Position numbers and translations under genes: made by a program
The notes under the pieces: model-generated
Told to the model about the DNA's origin: nothing
The model's input: the letters and a program-made list of their open reading frames with translations, nothing else
The model's database searches: none
Shown: positions 14,740-21,119 of the stretch, in pieces
How positions within the stretch are numbered: the first letter of the stretch is position 1
How the letters are laid out: every line of letters begins with the position of its first letter
NCBI RefSeq assembly: GCF_900156915.1
Contig: NZ_LT732535.1
Coordinates: forward strand, 732,444-765,478
Origin: Sediminibacillus massiliensis
GTDB taxonomy: Bacteria > Bacillota > Bacilli > Bacillales > Amphibacillaceae
Reading direction: 5' to 3'
Length of the DNA: 33,035 nucleotides

Positions 14740-15107
14740 CAGACAGCAAACTCCGTACCTGTGACAGATAACTTAATATCCGTCTTGTTTTGCGTATCGG
14801 ATACGCTCGGAGTGGTGACTCTTACATAAAAAGCATGTGCGCTTGTATCGGATATGTCAGCAGGACTGATGGATGAAGAAAAATTCGTCCCATCTAAGGA
14901 TAATTCAATCCAGGATGATTCGTCTGTATCTGTCGTGTCCTCTGGTGTTATCGTGATGCTTTCATACCGTTTTGTGCTGTCATCGTTGAATAGGTATGCT
15001 TGGATGGTTTCGGAGCTTCCGCTAATCGGGTGTTGCGTTTGGATCGGGTTGCTCCCATCATCTGATACTACATCCGTTAACCCTGAATCTTTCGCTATTC
15101 TAAGCAT
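14739..15107 (-). CDS. Beta-rich structural-like phage protein
   Basis: 122 residues from the ATG at 15107, which follows AGAGGAGGGG; an open frame to 15170 overlaps another gene and lacks an SD. The Ser/Thr/Asp-rich sequence with strands such as YESITITPEDTTD, SWIELSLDGTNFS and AFYVRVTTPSVSD looks like an Ig-like or fibronectin-like beta sandwich, common in virion surface proteins. It is the first structural-like gene of the 15107-13042 cassette. Confidence 0.7.
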   Translation of the reverse strand: MLRIAKDSGLTDVVSDDGSNPIQTQHPISGSSETIQAYLFNDDSTKRYESITITPEDTTDTDESSWIELSLDGTNFSSSISPADISDTSAHAFYVRVTTPSVSDTQNKTDIKLSVTGTEFAV

Positions 15108-15252
15108 CGTTTCCCCTCCTCTGATGGAGAATTTGATTATATAAGGCTTTCTTGTAGCATCCCATTCCATATGTGCATACTCGCTTGTAGCCTTTACGCA
15201 GGAATGGGCAGTTTTTGCATAGTTGCTCGTATTCGTTTTCTCGTAGTTTCAT
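15100..15252 (-). CDS. 50-residue Cys-rich phage protein
   Basis: Begins MKLRENEYEQLCKNCPFLRK and continues with CTYGMGCYKK, four Cys in two pairs, suggesting a small zinc knuckle with a basic tail. Its stop overlaps the next gene's start. ATG codons at 15258 and 15261 are alternative starts; the SD is weak. It follows the terminator after the ArpU-like gene. Confidence 0.6.
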   Translation of the reverse strand: MKLRENEYEQLCKNCPFLRKGYKRVCTYGMGCYKKALYNQILHQRRGNDA

Positions 15253-15270
15253 TTTCATCATCCGTTCAAA

Positions 15271-15310
15271 TTAAAAACCACCTACCCGATCCAGAGTCAG
15301 GTAAGTGGTT
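15271..15310 (-). terminator. Terminator after the ArpU-like regulator
   Basis: Minus strand AACCACTTACC pairs with GGTAGGTGGTT (eleven pairs, one G-U), loop of 13, followed by TTT and A/T-rich sequence. It divides the early or middle operon from the late operon, so late transcription probably starts or antiterminates near 15260-15396. I could not pick out a convincing promoter there. Confidence 0.8.
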
Positions 15311-15396
15311 GGGATTGAGTTGCCTTCTACAACTCCCGTTTGCTAAGATTGTTGTGAAATCAATATATCGTATAAACTTTCTATACTACCATGATA

Positions 15397-15840
15397 TTAT
15401 AATTTTACAATACTTTCTGTGTTATCAATGTGCGTTCTTTGATAATTTGACCATTTTTTTCTGATGTAATCATGCGTGTAACCAAGCTCGTCTGCTATTT
15501 CTTGATGTGTTTTCTCTTCAACAATCCGTTTATATGCTATTTTGTATTCCAGTCCATCTAAGGCATGTATAAGTTTATCCATTTTCTTTTTTGCGCTCTC
15601 GTAGCTTTCTAATTGCTCGTATAGTTTGTTGAGAGAAGTTAGTTTCTTTTGAGCCTGGATTAATGCTGTTTCCGTTCCGTATTTGAAGGAGCCCTTACTA
15701 GCGAGAGGTATTCCATCAATGTTTTCGTCATGGAATTTAATTCCGAACCAATATTCCAATTCCCATTCCGTAAATTTAATCTGTTCTTTGATTAGTTCAA
15801 TCTCTACTGTTATATCAGAATAGTTCTTCATTATTTCCAT
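15397..15840 (-). CDS. ArpU-family late transcription regulator (sigma region 4-like)
   Basis: 147 residues. The N-terminus has a coiled region with the WELEYWFGIKFHDENIDGI segment. The C-terminal 50 residues form a sigma-70 region 4-like helix-turn-helix (LEYKIAYKRIVEEKTHQEIA, then ELGYTHDYIRKKW). ArpU/RinA/Xpf-like proteins of Gram-positive phages switch on late genes. Its place as the last gene before the late operon supports this. SD GGGGGAG lies about seven bases before the first ATG. A strong terminator follows. Confidence 0.82.
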   Translation of the reverse strand: MEIMKNYSDITVEIELIKEQIKFTEWELEYWFGIKFHDENIDGIPLASKGSFKYGTETALIQAQKKLTSLNKLYEQLESYESAKKKMDKLIHALDGLEYKIAYKRIVEEKTHQEIADELGYTHDYIRKKWSNYQRTHIDNTESIVKL

Positions 15841-15852
15841 GTCACTCCCCCC

Positions 15853-16188
15853 CTACACATCTGAATTGTATCTACTTATTGTTTGGAGAACCGATGCCTG
15901 CACTTCCAACGCCCTCAAGCTATCCCTTGCGCTGTTGAATACATCCCTTGCAGCATCCCGTTCAAATTTCATGAGCGCCATGTTACCACGGGCTACGTCT
16001 GCGATTAGTGTTGCTGGCATCCCCTGTTCTTTCAGTTTGATGATTTCTTGTGCGAGCAATGATCTATACACTCTTTCTGTTTCTGCTTTCTTATCAGCCA
16101 GCTTGTAGATGGTGCGTGTCGCTTTGTCGATTCGTTTTGATGTTTCCATCATCATGTTTACTACTTCTTGTAATTCAGCCATTTTCAT
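15853..16188 (-). CDS. Helical phage protein, unknown
   Basis: About 111 residues from ATG 16188; ATG 16182 is equally possible, and the open frame to 16212 probably is not used. Entirely helical, with charged repeats (KLADKKAETERVYRSLLAQE, ARDVFNSARDSLRALEVQAS) and a small apolar patch, GMPATLIADVARGN, resembling a helix-turn-helix (LPATLIADxA). The start lies within the end of the upstream gene. It directly precedes the ArpU-like regulator and may act with it, but that is only inference. Confidence 0.6.
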   Translation of the reverse strand: MKMAELQEVVNMMMETSKRIDKATRTIYKLADKKAETERVYRSLLAQEIIKLKEQGMPATLIADVARGNMALMKFERDAARDVFNSARDSLRALEVQASVLQTISRYNSDV

Positions 16189-16417
16189 CACGCTTTTTTG
16201 TCTCAACAACAATATGTGATGAATAATTAGCCACTACCTCAACCACTCTCACTTGTTCAGCATCTAATGGAGTTTCCTTTATCAATCTTTTCGCTTCCGC
16301 ATCTGCTAATGGAAATGAAGTGAATTCGCTATGAGTATCCCAATCGCTTAATTGCGGTCTTCCGAATGAGTCGCGTCGTTCCGTTTTCTTTTGGCTTGTT
16401 TGTACTATGAAATTCAT
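16175..16417 (-). CDS. 80-residue phage protein, unknown
   Basis: Begins MNFIVQTSQKKTERRDSFGR. Mixed alpha/beta, with the central SFPLADAEAKRLIKETPLD and the strand RVVEVVANYSSHIVVETKK. SD GGAGGGGG precedes the ATG. A tiny upstream frame (16482-16414) overlaps the start by ATGA. No family recognised. Confidence 0.6.
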   Translation of the reverse strand: MNFIVQTSQKKTERRDSFGRPQLSDWDTHSEFTSFPLADAEAKRLIKETPLDAEQVRVVEVVANYSSHIVVETKKRDENG

Positions 16418-16482
16418 CTCAATCCCCCTCCATCATGCACAGCACCAGATAGGCAAAAGATACACAATGCCAGTTCAAGCAT
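16414..16482 (-). CDS. Possible 22-residue peptide bridging two genes
   Basis: MLELALCIFCLSGAVHDGGG plus two residues. Its ATG overlaps the stop of the upstream gene and its stop overlaps the next ATG, a layout expected for coupled translation. The first 14 residues are hydrophobic. It may be just a ribosome-passing linker rather than a functional peptide. Confidence 0.3.
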   Translation of the reverse strand: MLELALCIFCLSGAVHDGGGLR

Positions 16483-16666
16483 TGTTTTTCACTTCCTCGT
16501 TATTGAAGTAGTATAGACCCGTACCGTTAATGTGAACGCCTTCCTTTTCAGCTTTCATTCCTTCTTGATAACCATCATCAAAACCTTGGTTCCATCCCTT
16601 TTTATATCCCGATTCAAGCGCATCCCTCACAAGGGTTTCATATTGGGAGTTTGTCAATATTTTCAT
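16475..16666 (-). CDS. 63-residue phage protein, unknown
   Basis: Begins MKILTNSQYETLVRDALESG. It has repeated Gly-containing aromatic turns (GYKKGWNQGFDDGYQEGMKA), typical of small phage proteins related to essential cell-surface or Yae1-like repeats (GxxxGxxxGxxxG). SD AGGAGGGG. The start overlaps the upstream stop (TCATGA). No known function. Confidence 0.62.
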   Translation of the reverse strand: MKILTNSQYETLVRDALESGYKKGWNQGFDDGYQEGMKAEKEGVHINGTGLYYFNNEEVKNNA

Positions 16667-16812
16667 GATTGCCCCTCCTTACACTTGCTTGCATCCGATA
16701 GGTCTATCTCGCTCATGAGGATATATCCTAACCCCTGCCAGTAGGCTACTCTCCCGTAGTCGTCCGTCCGTACCTCTTGTCCTTCTTTATTGCGGAGTAA
16801 ATACCAGATCAT
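16663..16812 (-). CDS. 49-residue phage protein
   Basis: Begins MIWYLLRNKEGQEVRTDDYG. Beta-rich, with YWQGLGYILMSEID in the centre, resembling small phage XkdX/YbbL-like strands but not assignable. It starts four bases before the stop of the PDDEXK gene and ends in an ATGA overlap with the next gene, so both sides are coupled. Confidence 0.6.
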   Translation of the reverse strand: MIWYLLRNKEGQEVRTDDYGRVAYWQGLGYILMSEIDLSDASKCKEGQS

Positions 16813-17096
16813 TCACCCATCAGCTCCTTAAATTTATCCAGAGTCATCACCACTAACCATGGTTTCCTGTCTGCCTTTAAAGCTACTGCATCCGGTTTCT
16901 CCCGTTCATCCAATACATAGTCATATATCGTCTTATAACCGTCCTTCTTGGCTTTTACTTCCCATTGGAGACCCATTCCCTCTACATCGTTCGGAAAGCC
17001 GTCTTGAGCGCCGGAGAGAGGAATTCTCCTCCCACCGATCAACTCTGCAAATTCCCGTTCCCTGCGCTGCCCTTTGTCCCTGCTCGCCTTACCCAT
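16809..17096 (-). CDS. PDDEXK nuclease, Holliday-junction-resolvase-like
   Basis: 95 residues. The arrangement REREFAELIGGRRIPLSGAQ, then Asp in NDVEG and EVKAKK gives E-(20)-D-(9)-E-x-K, the PDDEXK active site with Asp near 37 and Glu/Lys near 47-49. Members resolve recombination intermediates or trim branched DNA before packaging. It lies between dUTPase and late genes. The start overlaps the end of the small membrane protein gene upstream. No partner subunit is fused. Confidence 0.8.
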   Translation of the reverse strand: MGKASRDKGQRREREFAELIGGRRIPLSGAQDGFPNDVEGMGLQWEVKAKKDGYKTIYDYVLDEREKPDAVALKADRKPWLVVMTLDKFKELMGE

Positions 17097-17265
17097 TGAA
17101 CAGCACCAACATGATAATCGTTATTGCCATGAGGATTATTGCCGTCCATAGATTTACGTTCATTTGTTCTGCTTTCTCTTTATCGTTCTCCGCCCATAAT
17201 CGGCGCTGGCGTTCGTTAAGTAGCTGGTTTTCTGTATATTTTAATTTAGCTTCTGTATTGTTCAT
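17089..17265 (-). CDS. 58-residue C-terminal-anchored membrane protein
   Basis: The N-terminal 34 residues are charged and helical (MNNTEAKLKYTENQLLNERQ). Residues about 38-56 form one hydrophobic segment, LWTAIILMAITIIMLVLF. SD GGAGATG lies before the ATG. It overlaps both neighbours by a few bases. Topology resembles small lysis or exclusion proteins, but no function can be assigned. Confidence 0.65.
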   Translation of the reverse strand: MNNTEAKLKYTENQLLNERQRRLWAENDKEKAEQMNVNLWTAIILMAITIIMLVLFNG

Positions 17266-17474
17266 TTCTCCATCTCCTTTTTCTCATATATCGCTTCATA
17301 ATAGGCATCTTCTTCTTTCTCCTGGAACTCATAGCTGTTTTTGTATTGTTTAAATCGCTTATGATAAACGTATATAGTTTTCATCCCTCTTACACATTCA
17401 TATCCGTCTGCTTCTTTCCTGCGGCACTCCCTGACAAATTTGCGTTTATCCCATTCTCGTACTGGAACTTTCAT
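17262..17474 (-). CDS. 70-residue basic phage protein
   Basis: Begins MKVPVREWDKRKFVRECRRK and continues with GYECVRGMKTIYVYHKRF. Strongly charged, with a Tyr-rich middle and Glu/Lys tail. It overlaps the end of the dUTPase gene by four bases and the next gene by four. It is probably nucleic-acid binding by charge, but no family is recognised. Confidence 0.62.
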   Translation of the reverse strand: MKVPVREWDKRKFVRECRRKEADGYECVRGMKTIYVYHKRFKQYKNSYEFQEKEEDAYYEAIYEKKEMEK

Positions 17475-17959
17475 ATCCCGGTGCTCCCGTAACCGTTTGT
17501 TCCTCTCTCCGTTTCGTTCAGATCGTCCACTTCTTCAAAGGTGGTATGTTCAACTGCCGCTATAACTCCTTGTGCTATCCGGTCCCCTGTTTTGATTAAA
17601 TATGAACCAGGGATACATTCATCTAATGTTTCATATGCATAAGAATTGTTTATGAGTCTCGCGGCATTACTCCAATTGTCTCGAGAAATATTGTCTACGA
17701 TGATTCCTACATCTCCCCGGTACCCTGCATCCACAGTTCCGAATTGGACTCTCAATCTCGTTTTCAGTGTCATTCCCGATCGTGGTCTTACCTGTATCTC
17801 ATATCCTTCTGGTATCTCGAAAGCCAATCCAGTGGGTACAAGTTTTGTTTCTCCTGGTGCAATAACCACATCTTCGGCAGCTACTAAATCAAATCCACTA
17901 TCAAACTGTTTTGCGTATGTTGGAATGACTGCTGATTCCCTTAGTCTTTTAACTTTCAA
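17471..17959 (-). CDS. dut: dUTP diphosphatase
   Basis: About 162 residues from a TTG start at 17959 with GGAGGGA upstream, giving the usual KVKRL N-terminus; ATG 17974 is the alternative. All five trimeric dUTPase motifs are present: DSGFDLVAAED (1), RPRSGMTL (2), GTVDAGYRGDVGI with the catalytic Tyr (3), GDRIAQGVI (4) and RGTNGYGSTGI (5). It hydrolyses dUTP to dUMP and pyrophosphate, keeping uracil out of phage DNA. An insertion of about 25 residues between motifs 3 and 4 is larger than in host enzymes. It is coupled to the small gene upstream. Confidence 0.94.
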   Translation of the reverse strand: MKVKRLRESAVIPTYAKQFDSGFDLVAAEDVVIAPGETKLVPTGLAFEIPEGYEIQVRPRSGMTLKTRLRVQFGTVDAGYRGDVGIIVDNISRDNWSNAARLINNSYAYETLDECIPGSYLIKTGDRIAQGVIAAVEHTTFEEVDDLNETERGTNGYGSTGI

Positions 17960-18156
17960 AGTTTCTCCCTCCATTCGTTTATTTCATCCATCAGTACACC
18001 TTTTAAATAATTCTTTGGATCCGCATAAAGCATTAGTTCTGTTCCGCCCCAAGTAGTAGTCCGTCCTAAAATCCTTATCTTTCCTTCTCTGGTTTCGATA
18101 ATGTCACCTTCTTGGGGGATGTCCTCTATAAAGTCATAAAGCGTTGTTTGGTTCAT
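17956..18156 (-). CDS. 66-residue phage protein, unknown
   Basis: Begins MNQTTLYDFIEDIPQEGDII, then KIRILGRTTTWGGTELMLYA. The small beta-barrel-like pattern (GDIIETREGKIRILGRT) resembles SH3-like folds. It overlaps sigma factor (four bases) and dUTPase genes. No function recognised. Confidence 0.6.
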   Translation of the reverse strand: MNQTTLYDFIEDIPQEGDIIETREGKIRILGRTTTWGGTELMLYADPKNYLKGVLMDEINEWREKL

Positions 18157-18836
18157 GCCCCGACCATATCCTTTCTCCTGGTCACAATCCCCAACTCCTT
18201 GAGACTCACTTTCGGTCTGTTTGGATTCAACTTCATAAAAGCTCTGTTCATTTGCCGATGCAAGCTGACTGATGATTTCAATTTGTACATTTCAGCCATT
18301 TCACTAAGGGTATATCCTTGTGAGAAATAAATAAGGACTTCCTGCTCTCTTGGAGATAACTTGTTTAATTCTTCTCTCCAGTACATTTTGCTTAATACTG
18401 TTTTCTCTACATTTCGGTTATTATCTGCCAGTTGATCCAGGAAGCTGGTTTCGTTATCGTCATGCTGTGGTACATTTAGGGAAATCATGTCTTTTTCATG
18501 TTCTCTTTTTTGGCTGTTCTCTTTAACTATGAGCTTTAGAAACTCTGCTTTGATGGTGAGGTAGGCAAAGGTCTTAAAAGAACCCTTGCCCGGTTTATAT
18601 GCCTTTAATGCACTCACCACACCTATATATCCATGTTGGAATAAATCTTTGAAGTGGTATCTCCTCATGTTGGAAAAGCGGTTAAACATTTTATTGATTA
18701 GATGCTTGATTAGATTGTCAAATAGGTTTCTTTGGAACGCTTCTTCTACAAGAGGTTTCATTAATTCTTTTGGAACGTCCCAATCCTCTTGAAAGATGAT
18801 CCATAACTGTTTATTAGTCGCTTTAGAGCAATCCAT
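18153..18836 (-). CDS. Phage-encoded sigma-70-family factor
   Basis: 227 residues from ATG 18836, preceded by GAGGGGG; the TTG at 18851 overlaps ssb. Region 2 is recognisable (DLFQHGYIGVVSALKAYKPG then GSFKTFAYLTIKAEF), as is region 4 (LSPREQEVLIYFSQGYTLSE, MAEMYKL). Sigma-factor-like proteins like this occur in Bacillus phage middle operons. It may direct host RNA polymerase to phage promoters before the ArpU-like protein acts. It lies 12 bases after ssb. Confidence 0.85.
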   Translation of the reverse strand: MDCSKATNKQLWIIFQEDWDVPKELMKPLVEEAFQRNLFDNLIKHLINKMFNRFSNMRRYHFKDLFQHGYIGVVSALKAYKPGKGSFKTFAYLTIKAEFLKLIVKENSQKREHEKDMISLNVPQHDDNETSFLDQLADNNRNVEKTVLSKMYWREELNKLSPREQEVLIYFSQGYTLSEMAEMYKLKSSVSLHRQMNRAFMKLNPNRPKVSLKELGIVTRRKDMVGA

Positions 18837-18847
18837 TATAATCCCCC

Positions 18848-19252
18848 TCAAAACGGTAATTGAGATTCATCCAGGTTAGTTGGTTCAGCATCATTTCCGT
18901 ATGGTTTATCATTCTGCTGCTGGTTGCCTTCTTTTTTCGATTCCAGGAATTGAACAGAATCAGCCACAACTTCTGTAACGAATACTTTCTTACCGTCCTT
19001 GTCATCATAAGAACGTGACTGCAAACGCCCATCCACCCCGATCAAGTTTCCTTTTCTCTGATAGTTAGCCAGACTTTCAGCGCCGCCTTTGAATACAACA
19101 CAGTTGATGAAATCGGCATCTTGTCCATTGTTGCTCTTAAAGTTTCTTCCGACAGCTATAGTAAAGTTACAGACACCGACTCCATTAGGTGAATAACGAA
19201 GCTCCGGATCACGTACTAACCTGCCAGCCAAAATTACACGATTTAAACTCAT
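18848..19252 (-). CDS. ssb: Single-stranded DNA-binding protein
   Basis: 134 residues. The N-terminal OB fold (NRVILAGRLVRDPELRYSPN, then FTIAVGRNF and FINCVVFKGGAESLANYQRK) is standard bacterial SSB. A short Gln/Asn-rich linker leads to the acidic tip DESQLPF, which recruits host repair and replication proteins. It coats ssDNA in phage replication and ERF-mediated annealing. SD GGAGGAAA. The start overlaps the stop of the small membrane protein upstream (TAATG). Confidence 0.96.
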   Translation of the reverse strand: MSLNRVILAGRLVRDPELRYSPNGVGVCNFTIAVGRNFKSNNGQDADFINCVVFKGGAESLANYQRKGNLIGVDGRLQSRSYDDKDGKKVFVTEVVADSVQFLESKKEGNQQQNDKPYGNDAEPTNLDESQLPF

Positions 19253-19392
19253 TAATATTTCCTCCCAATTTCAAAATTAAGTCCTGCTAATATTTGAAGT
19301 AAGACTAACGGAACCAAAAACCATAATTGTTCTGAATTCCACACCAGGTAATAAAGCGGGAAAGATAGTAATACTGAGAAAAGGTTTCTCAC
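19252..19392 (-). CDS. 46-residue hydrophobic membrane protein
   Basis: GTG start with GGAGGAGA upstream. The sequence from RNLFSVLLSFPLYYLVWNSE and LWFLVPLVLLQILAGL forms two short hydrophobic helices. Its stop overlaps the ssb ATG. Likely a genuine small membrane protein with unknown role. Confidence 0.6.
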   Translation of the reverse strand: MRNLFSVLLSFPLYYLVWNSEQLWFLVPLVLLQILAGLNFEIGRKY

Positions 19393-19403
19393 TCAATCTC
19401 CTC

Positions 19404-19493
19404 CTAAAATATCCAAGTAATAATCTTTATGACGATAGCCCATAGGATCAGGGAAGGTAGTAAAGCGTATTTCATTCCTCTGAATAGCTCCAT
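19404..19493 (-). CDS. 29-residue single-span membrane peptide
   Basis: MELFRGMKYALLPSLILWAI and nine more residues. AGAAGGTGAC precedes the ATG and a hydrophobic helix spans about residues 9-28. It lies directly upstream of the 46-residue membrane protein gene, so the two are co-expressed. Unknown function. Confidence 0.5.
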   Translation of the reverse strand: MELFRGMKYALLPSLILWAIVIKIITWIF

Positions 19494-19567
19494 TTAGTCA
19501 CCTTCTAATGGGAATATTTGTTCTCTTGTGTCATTTACCATCTTGACTCATAATTAGAGTCGGATTC

Positions 19568-19690
19568 TTATTGCCTCACAAACACAATATAGTCAAAAAT
19601 TAAAGGTTTGCTTTCATATGTCCTAACCACTACCAATTCCTCACCGTCTGTATTCCTGGTTAGTGTTTCTCGGACATAAATTTTAGTCAT
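19568..19690 (-). CDS. 40-residue phage protein
   Basis: Begins MTKIYVRETLTRNTDGEELV, then VVRTYESKPLIFDYIVFVRQ. Beta-rich. Its start overlaps the end of the upstream gene by eight bases, with only a weak SD. Between it and 19493 lies a short spacer with a GACTC/GAGTC hairpin and a 15-codon frame that I do not call. Confidence 0.5.
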   Translation of the reverse strand: MTKIYVRETLTRNTDGEELVVVRTYESKPLIFDYIVFVRQ

Positions 19691-20090
19691 TTTCTATCGT
19701 CCATTTTCCGCTAAATAAATCTGAAAAAGTTAAGTCTTCTCTAGTCTCAAGTGTGTACCAATTTCTGAACACCGTCTTTTCCGGATAACTTTTACGGTGC
19801 AATTCAACTTTCTTTCCCGCCTTTAATGCAGCCATTGCTTCTTCAAAAGATACATAGTTTTCGAGGATACGCCATTTCCAATTCAGAGTGTGACCATACA
19901 ATATAATTGGTGTTGCAGCTTGTATTGTTTTATCTTCGTTACACCACAAAATATCTCCATCATTATCCTTGAAAACCCGGTCAAATAACACTCCTTCTTC
20001 ATCTGATAATTCTAAATTTTCTTGTAACTTTGCAACCTCACCAATCTTTAACTTATCAATCATTTCTCCAGTAGTAAGCCATTCACTCAT
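19683..20090 (-). CDS. Phage protein with DUF2829/Tad2-like C-terminal region
   Basis: About 135 residues from ATG 20090, preceded by GAGGAGGT. The N-terminus is a helix plus short strands. The C-terminal 55 residues, from VSFEEAMAALKAGKKVELHR to LTFSDLFSGKWTIEND, have the order seen in DUF2829 proteins (FxEALxALKxGKKV ... DxLxxDW). Some DUF2829 proteins (Tad2) sequester Thoeris signalling molecules. The resemblance is partial, so this is a hint rather than an assignment. Coupled to the gene upstream. Confidence 0.55.
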   Translation of the reverse strand: MSEWLTTGEMIDKLKIGEVAKLQENLELSDEEGVLFDRVFKDNDGDILWCNEDKTIQAATPIILYGHTLNWKWRILENYVSFEEAMAALKAGKKVELHRKSYPEKTVFRNWYTLETREDLTFSDLFSGKWTIEND

Positions 20091-20395
20091 CACACTACCT
20101 CCTCGATCGCTTCTTTTAATTGTTCGTTGGATTTATGCACCTCGTTTAGATACGTTTCCAAGTCGCTGACAGCGTTTTGATTGATTAGAAGGTTATCCCT
20201 CTGGATGGTCAGCAAAGCCCTTAAAATGGTTGCGGAATAGCCTTTAAATTTCCATCCCTGTGTCTGTTCTTTTGTTTTTGGGTTGTAGTACGTTTCATAT
20301 CGCTCAATCTGGACATTCAGACTGTCGTATTCTCTGACTCTGCAATTACCGACTGTTAGCAAGACTCTTTTTTCTTTCGGTTGTGCTTCACTCAT
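20090..20395 (-). CDS. 101-residue phage protein, unknown
   Basis: Begins MSEAQPKEKRVLLTVGNCRV. The N-terminal half is beta-rich and aromatic (NVQIERYETYYNPKTKEQTQ, GWKFKGY). The C-terminal half is a long amphipathic helix ending in Glu-Glu-Val-Val. ATGA overlap with the zinc protein upstream. No family recognised. Confidence 0.62.
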   Translation of the reverse strand: MSEAQPKEKRVLLTVGNCRVREYDSLNVQIERYETYYNPKTKEQTQGWKFKGYSATILRALLTIQRDNLLINQNAVSDLETYLNEVHKSNEQLKEAIEEVV

Positions 20396-20703
20396 TCCTC
20401 TAACTTCCTTTCGTATGATTTTTTATACTCCCAGTACATACCGTTTGCTTTCAACTCGTCCAATTTTTCCAATACTTCACTCACGGTCTTTCTAATCCCG
20501 ATAGCCAGCATGTTGGGTGTCTCCACTTTTTCATAAGCGCATATATATTCCAGATCGTCTTGTGACCATATCGCTTTAGGTTTTGGCTTCCTGTTATTTT
20601 TCGCCCATACCTTGTAATAACATTTCTTGCAGCACCCTTTGCTATGGTGTTCCTGTTCTTCTTCACATACCGGACAGATGATGTATCGTTTCGGCCTACT
20701 CAT
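20392..20703 (-). CDS. Zinc-ribbon phage protein, paralogue B
   Basis: 103 residues. Two Cys pairs in the first 30 residues (ICPVCEEE and KGCCKKCY) make a zinc ribbon. The C-terminal part, WSQDDLEYICAYE then MLAIGIRKTVSEVLEKLDEL and KANGMYWEYKKSY, is shared with the neighbouring gene. It looks like a helix-turn-helix (Myb/SANT-like start WSQDDLEYI) that may bind DNA. It arose by tandem duplication with 20700-20987. Confidence 0.7.
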   Translation of the reverse strand: MSRPKRYIICPVCEEEQEHHSKGCCKKCYYKVWAKNNRKPKPKAIWSQDDLEYICAYEKVETPNMLAIGIRKTVSEVLEKLDELKANGMYWEYKKSYERKLEE

Positions 20704-20987
20704 TCTGCCATCTTCTTCAAGTAAGATTTGATATACTCTTCATACTTGCCATTCGCTTTCAGCTCTTTCAGCTTGGCTGTCACGCTCCATGTCGGTCGTC
20801 CAATACCTTCGGCAAGCATGGTGTCACCAATGAAGCTGAATTTACAGATATATTCGAGATCATCCTGTGACCAGGGTTTCTCCAATTTCTTCTTTTTCGC
20901 TTGTTTCCAGTGGCAGCGATTGCACAATCCGAACGCACGATGCTTCCCTTCCTCTCCGCACTCTTTGCATATCACGATTTTCGCCAT
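20700..20987 (-). CDS. Zinc-ribbon phage protein, paralogue A
   Basis: 95 residues from ATG 20987, overlapping the upstream stop as TAATG; an in-frame GTG at 20993 is the alternative. CKECGEEGKHRAFGLCNRCH gives a compact CxxC-(11)-CxxC zinc ribbon. The C-terminus WSQDDLEYICKFS, then MLAEGIGRPTWSVTAKLKEL and KANGKYEEYIKSY, aligns closely with the next gene. Domain order suggests a nucleic-acid-binding regulator. Function unknown. Confidence 0.7.
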   Translation of the reverse strand: MAKIVICKECGEEGKHRAFGLCNRCHWKQAKKKKLEKPWSQDDLEYICKFSFIGDTMLAEGIGRPTWSVTAKLKELKANGKYEEYIKSYLKKMAE

Positions 20988-21112
20988 TACCACTCAACTC
21001 CAAAGTCCACTTTTTGCAGCAGCTCCACATCAAACAGCTTATCTCCTTCGCCTTTCAACTTGACCGCCTTTGTGCCGCTGACATCCACCACATTTCCTTC
21101 CACCTGATACAT
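20987..21112 (-). CDS. 41-residue phage protein
   Basis: Begins MYQVEGNVVDVSGTKAVKLK, then GEGDKLFDVELLQKVDFGVE. A compact beta-type sequence. The SD is weak, but the TAATG overlap with the zinc-ribbon gene and good codon pattern support it. Unknown function. Confidence 0.55.
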   Translation of the reverse strand: MYQVEGNVVDVSGTKAVKLKGEGDKLFDVELLQKVDFGVEW

Positions 21113-21119
21113 TCTGCTC

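Noticed and set aside
15171-15464. 97-codon plus-strand frame
   Set aside because: Runs through a terminator and the end of the ArpU-like gene; no SD.
16859-17353. 164-codon plus-strand frame
   Set aside because: Overlaps four chained minus-strand genes; Ser/Leu/His-rich shadow composition.
17646-18056. 136-codon plus-strand frame
   Set aside because: Antisense to dUTPase, which shows all five motifs.
19494-19567. 15-codon frame and GACTC/GAGTC hairpin
   Set aside because: Too short and without clear SD to call as a gene; the hairpin has only five pairs.
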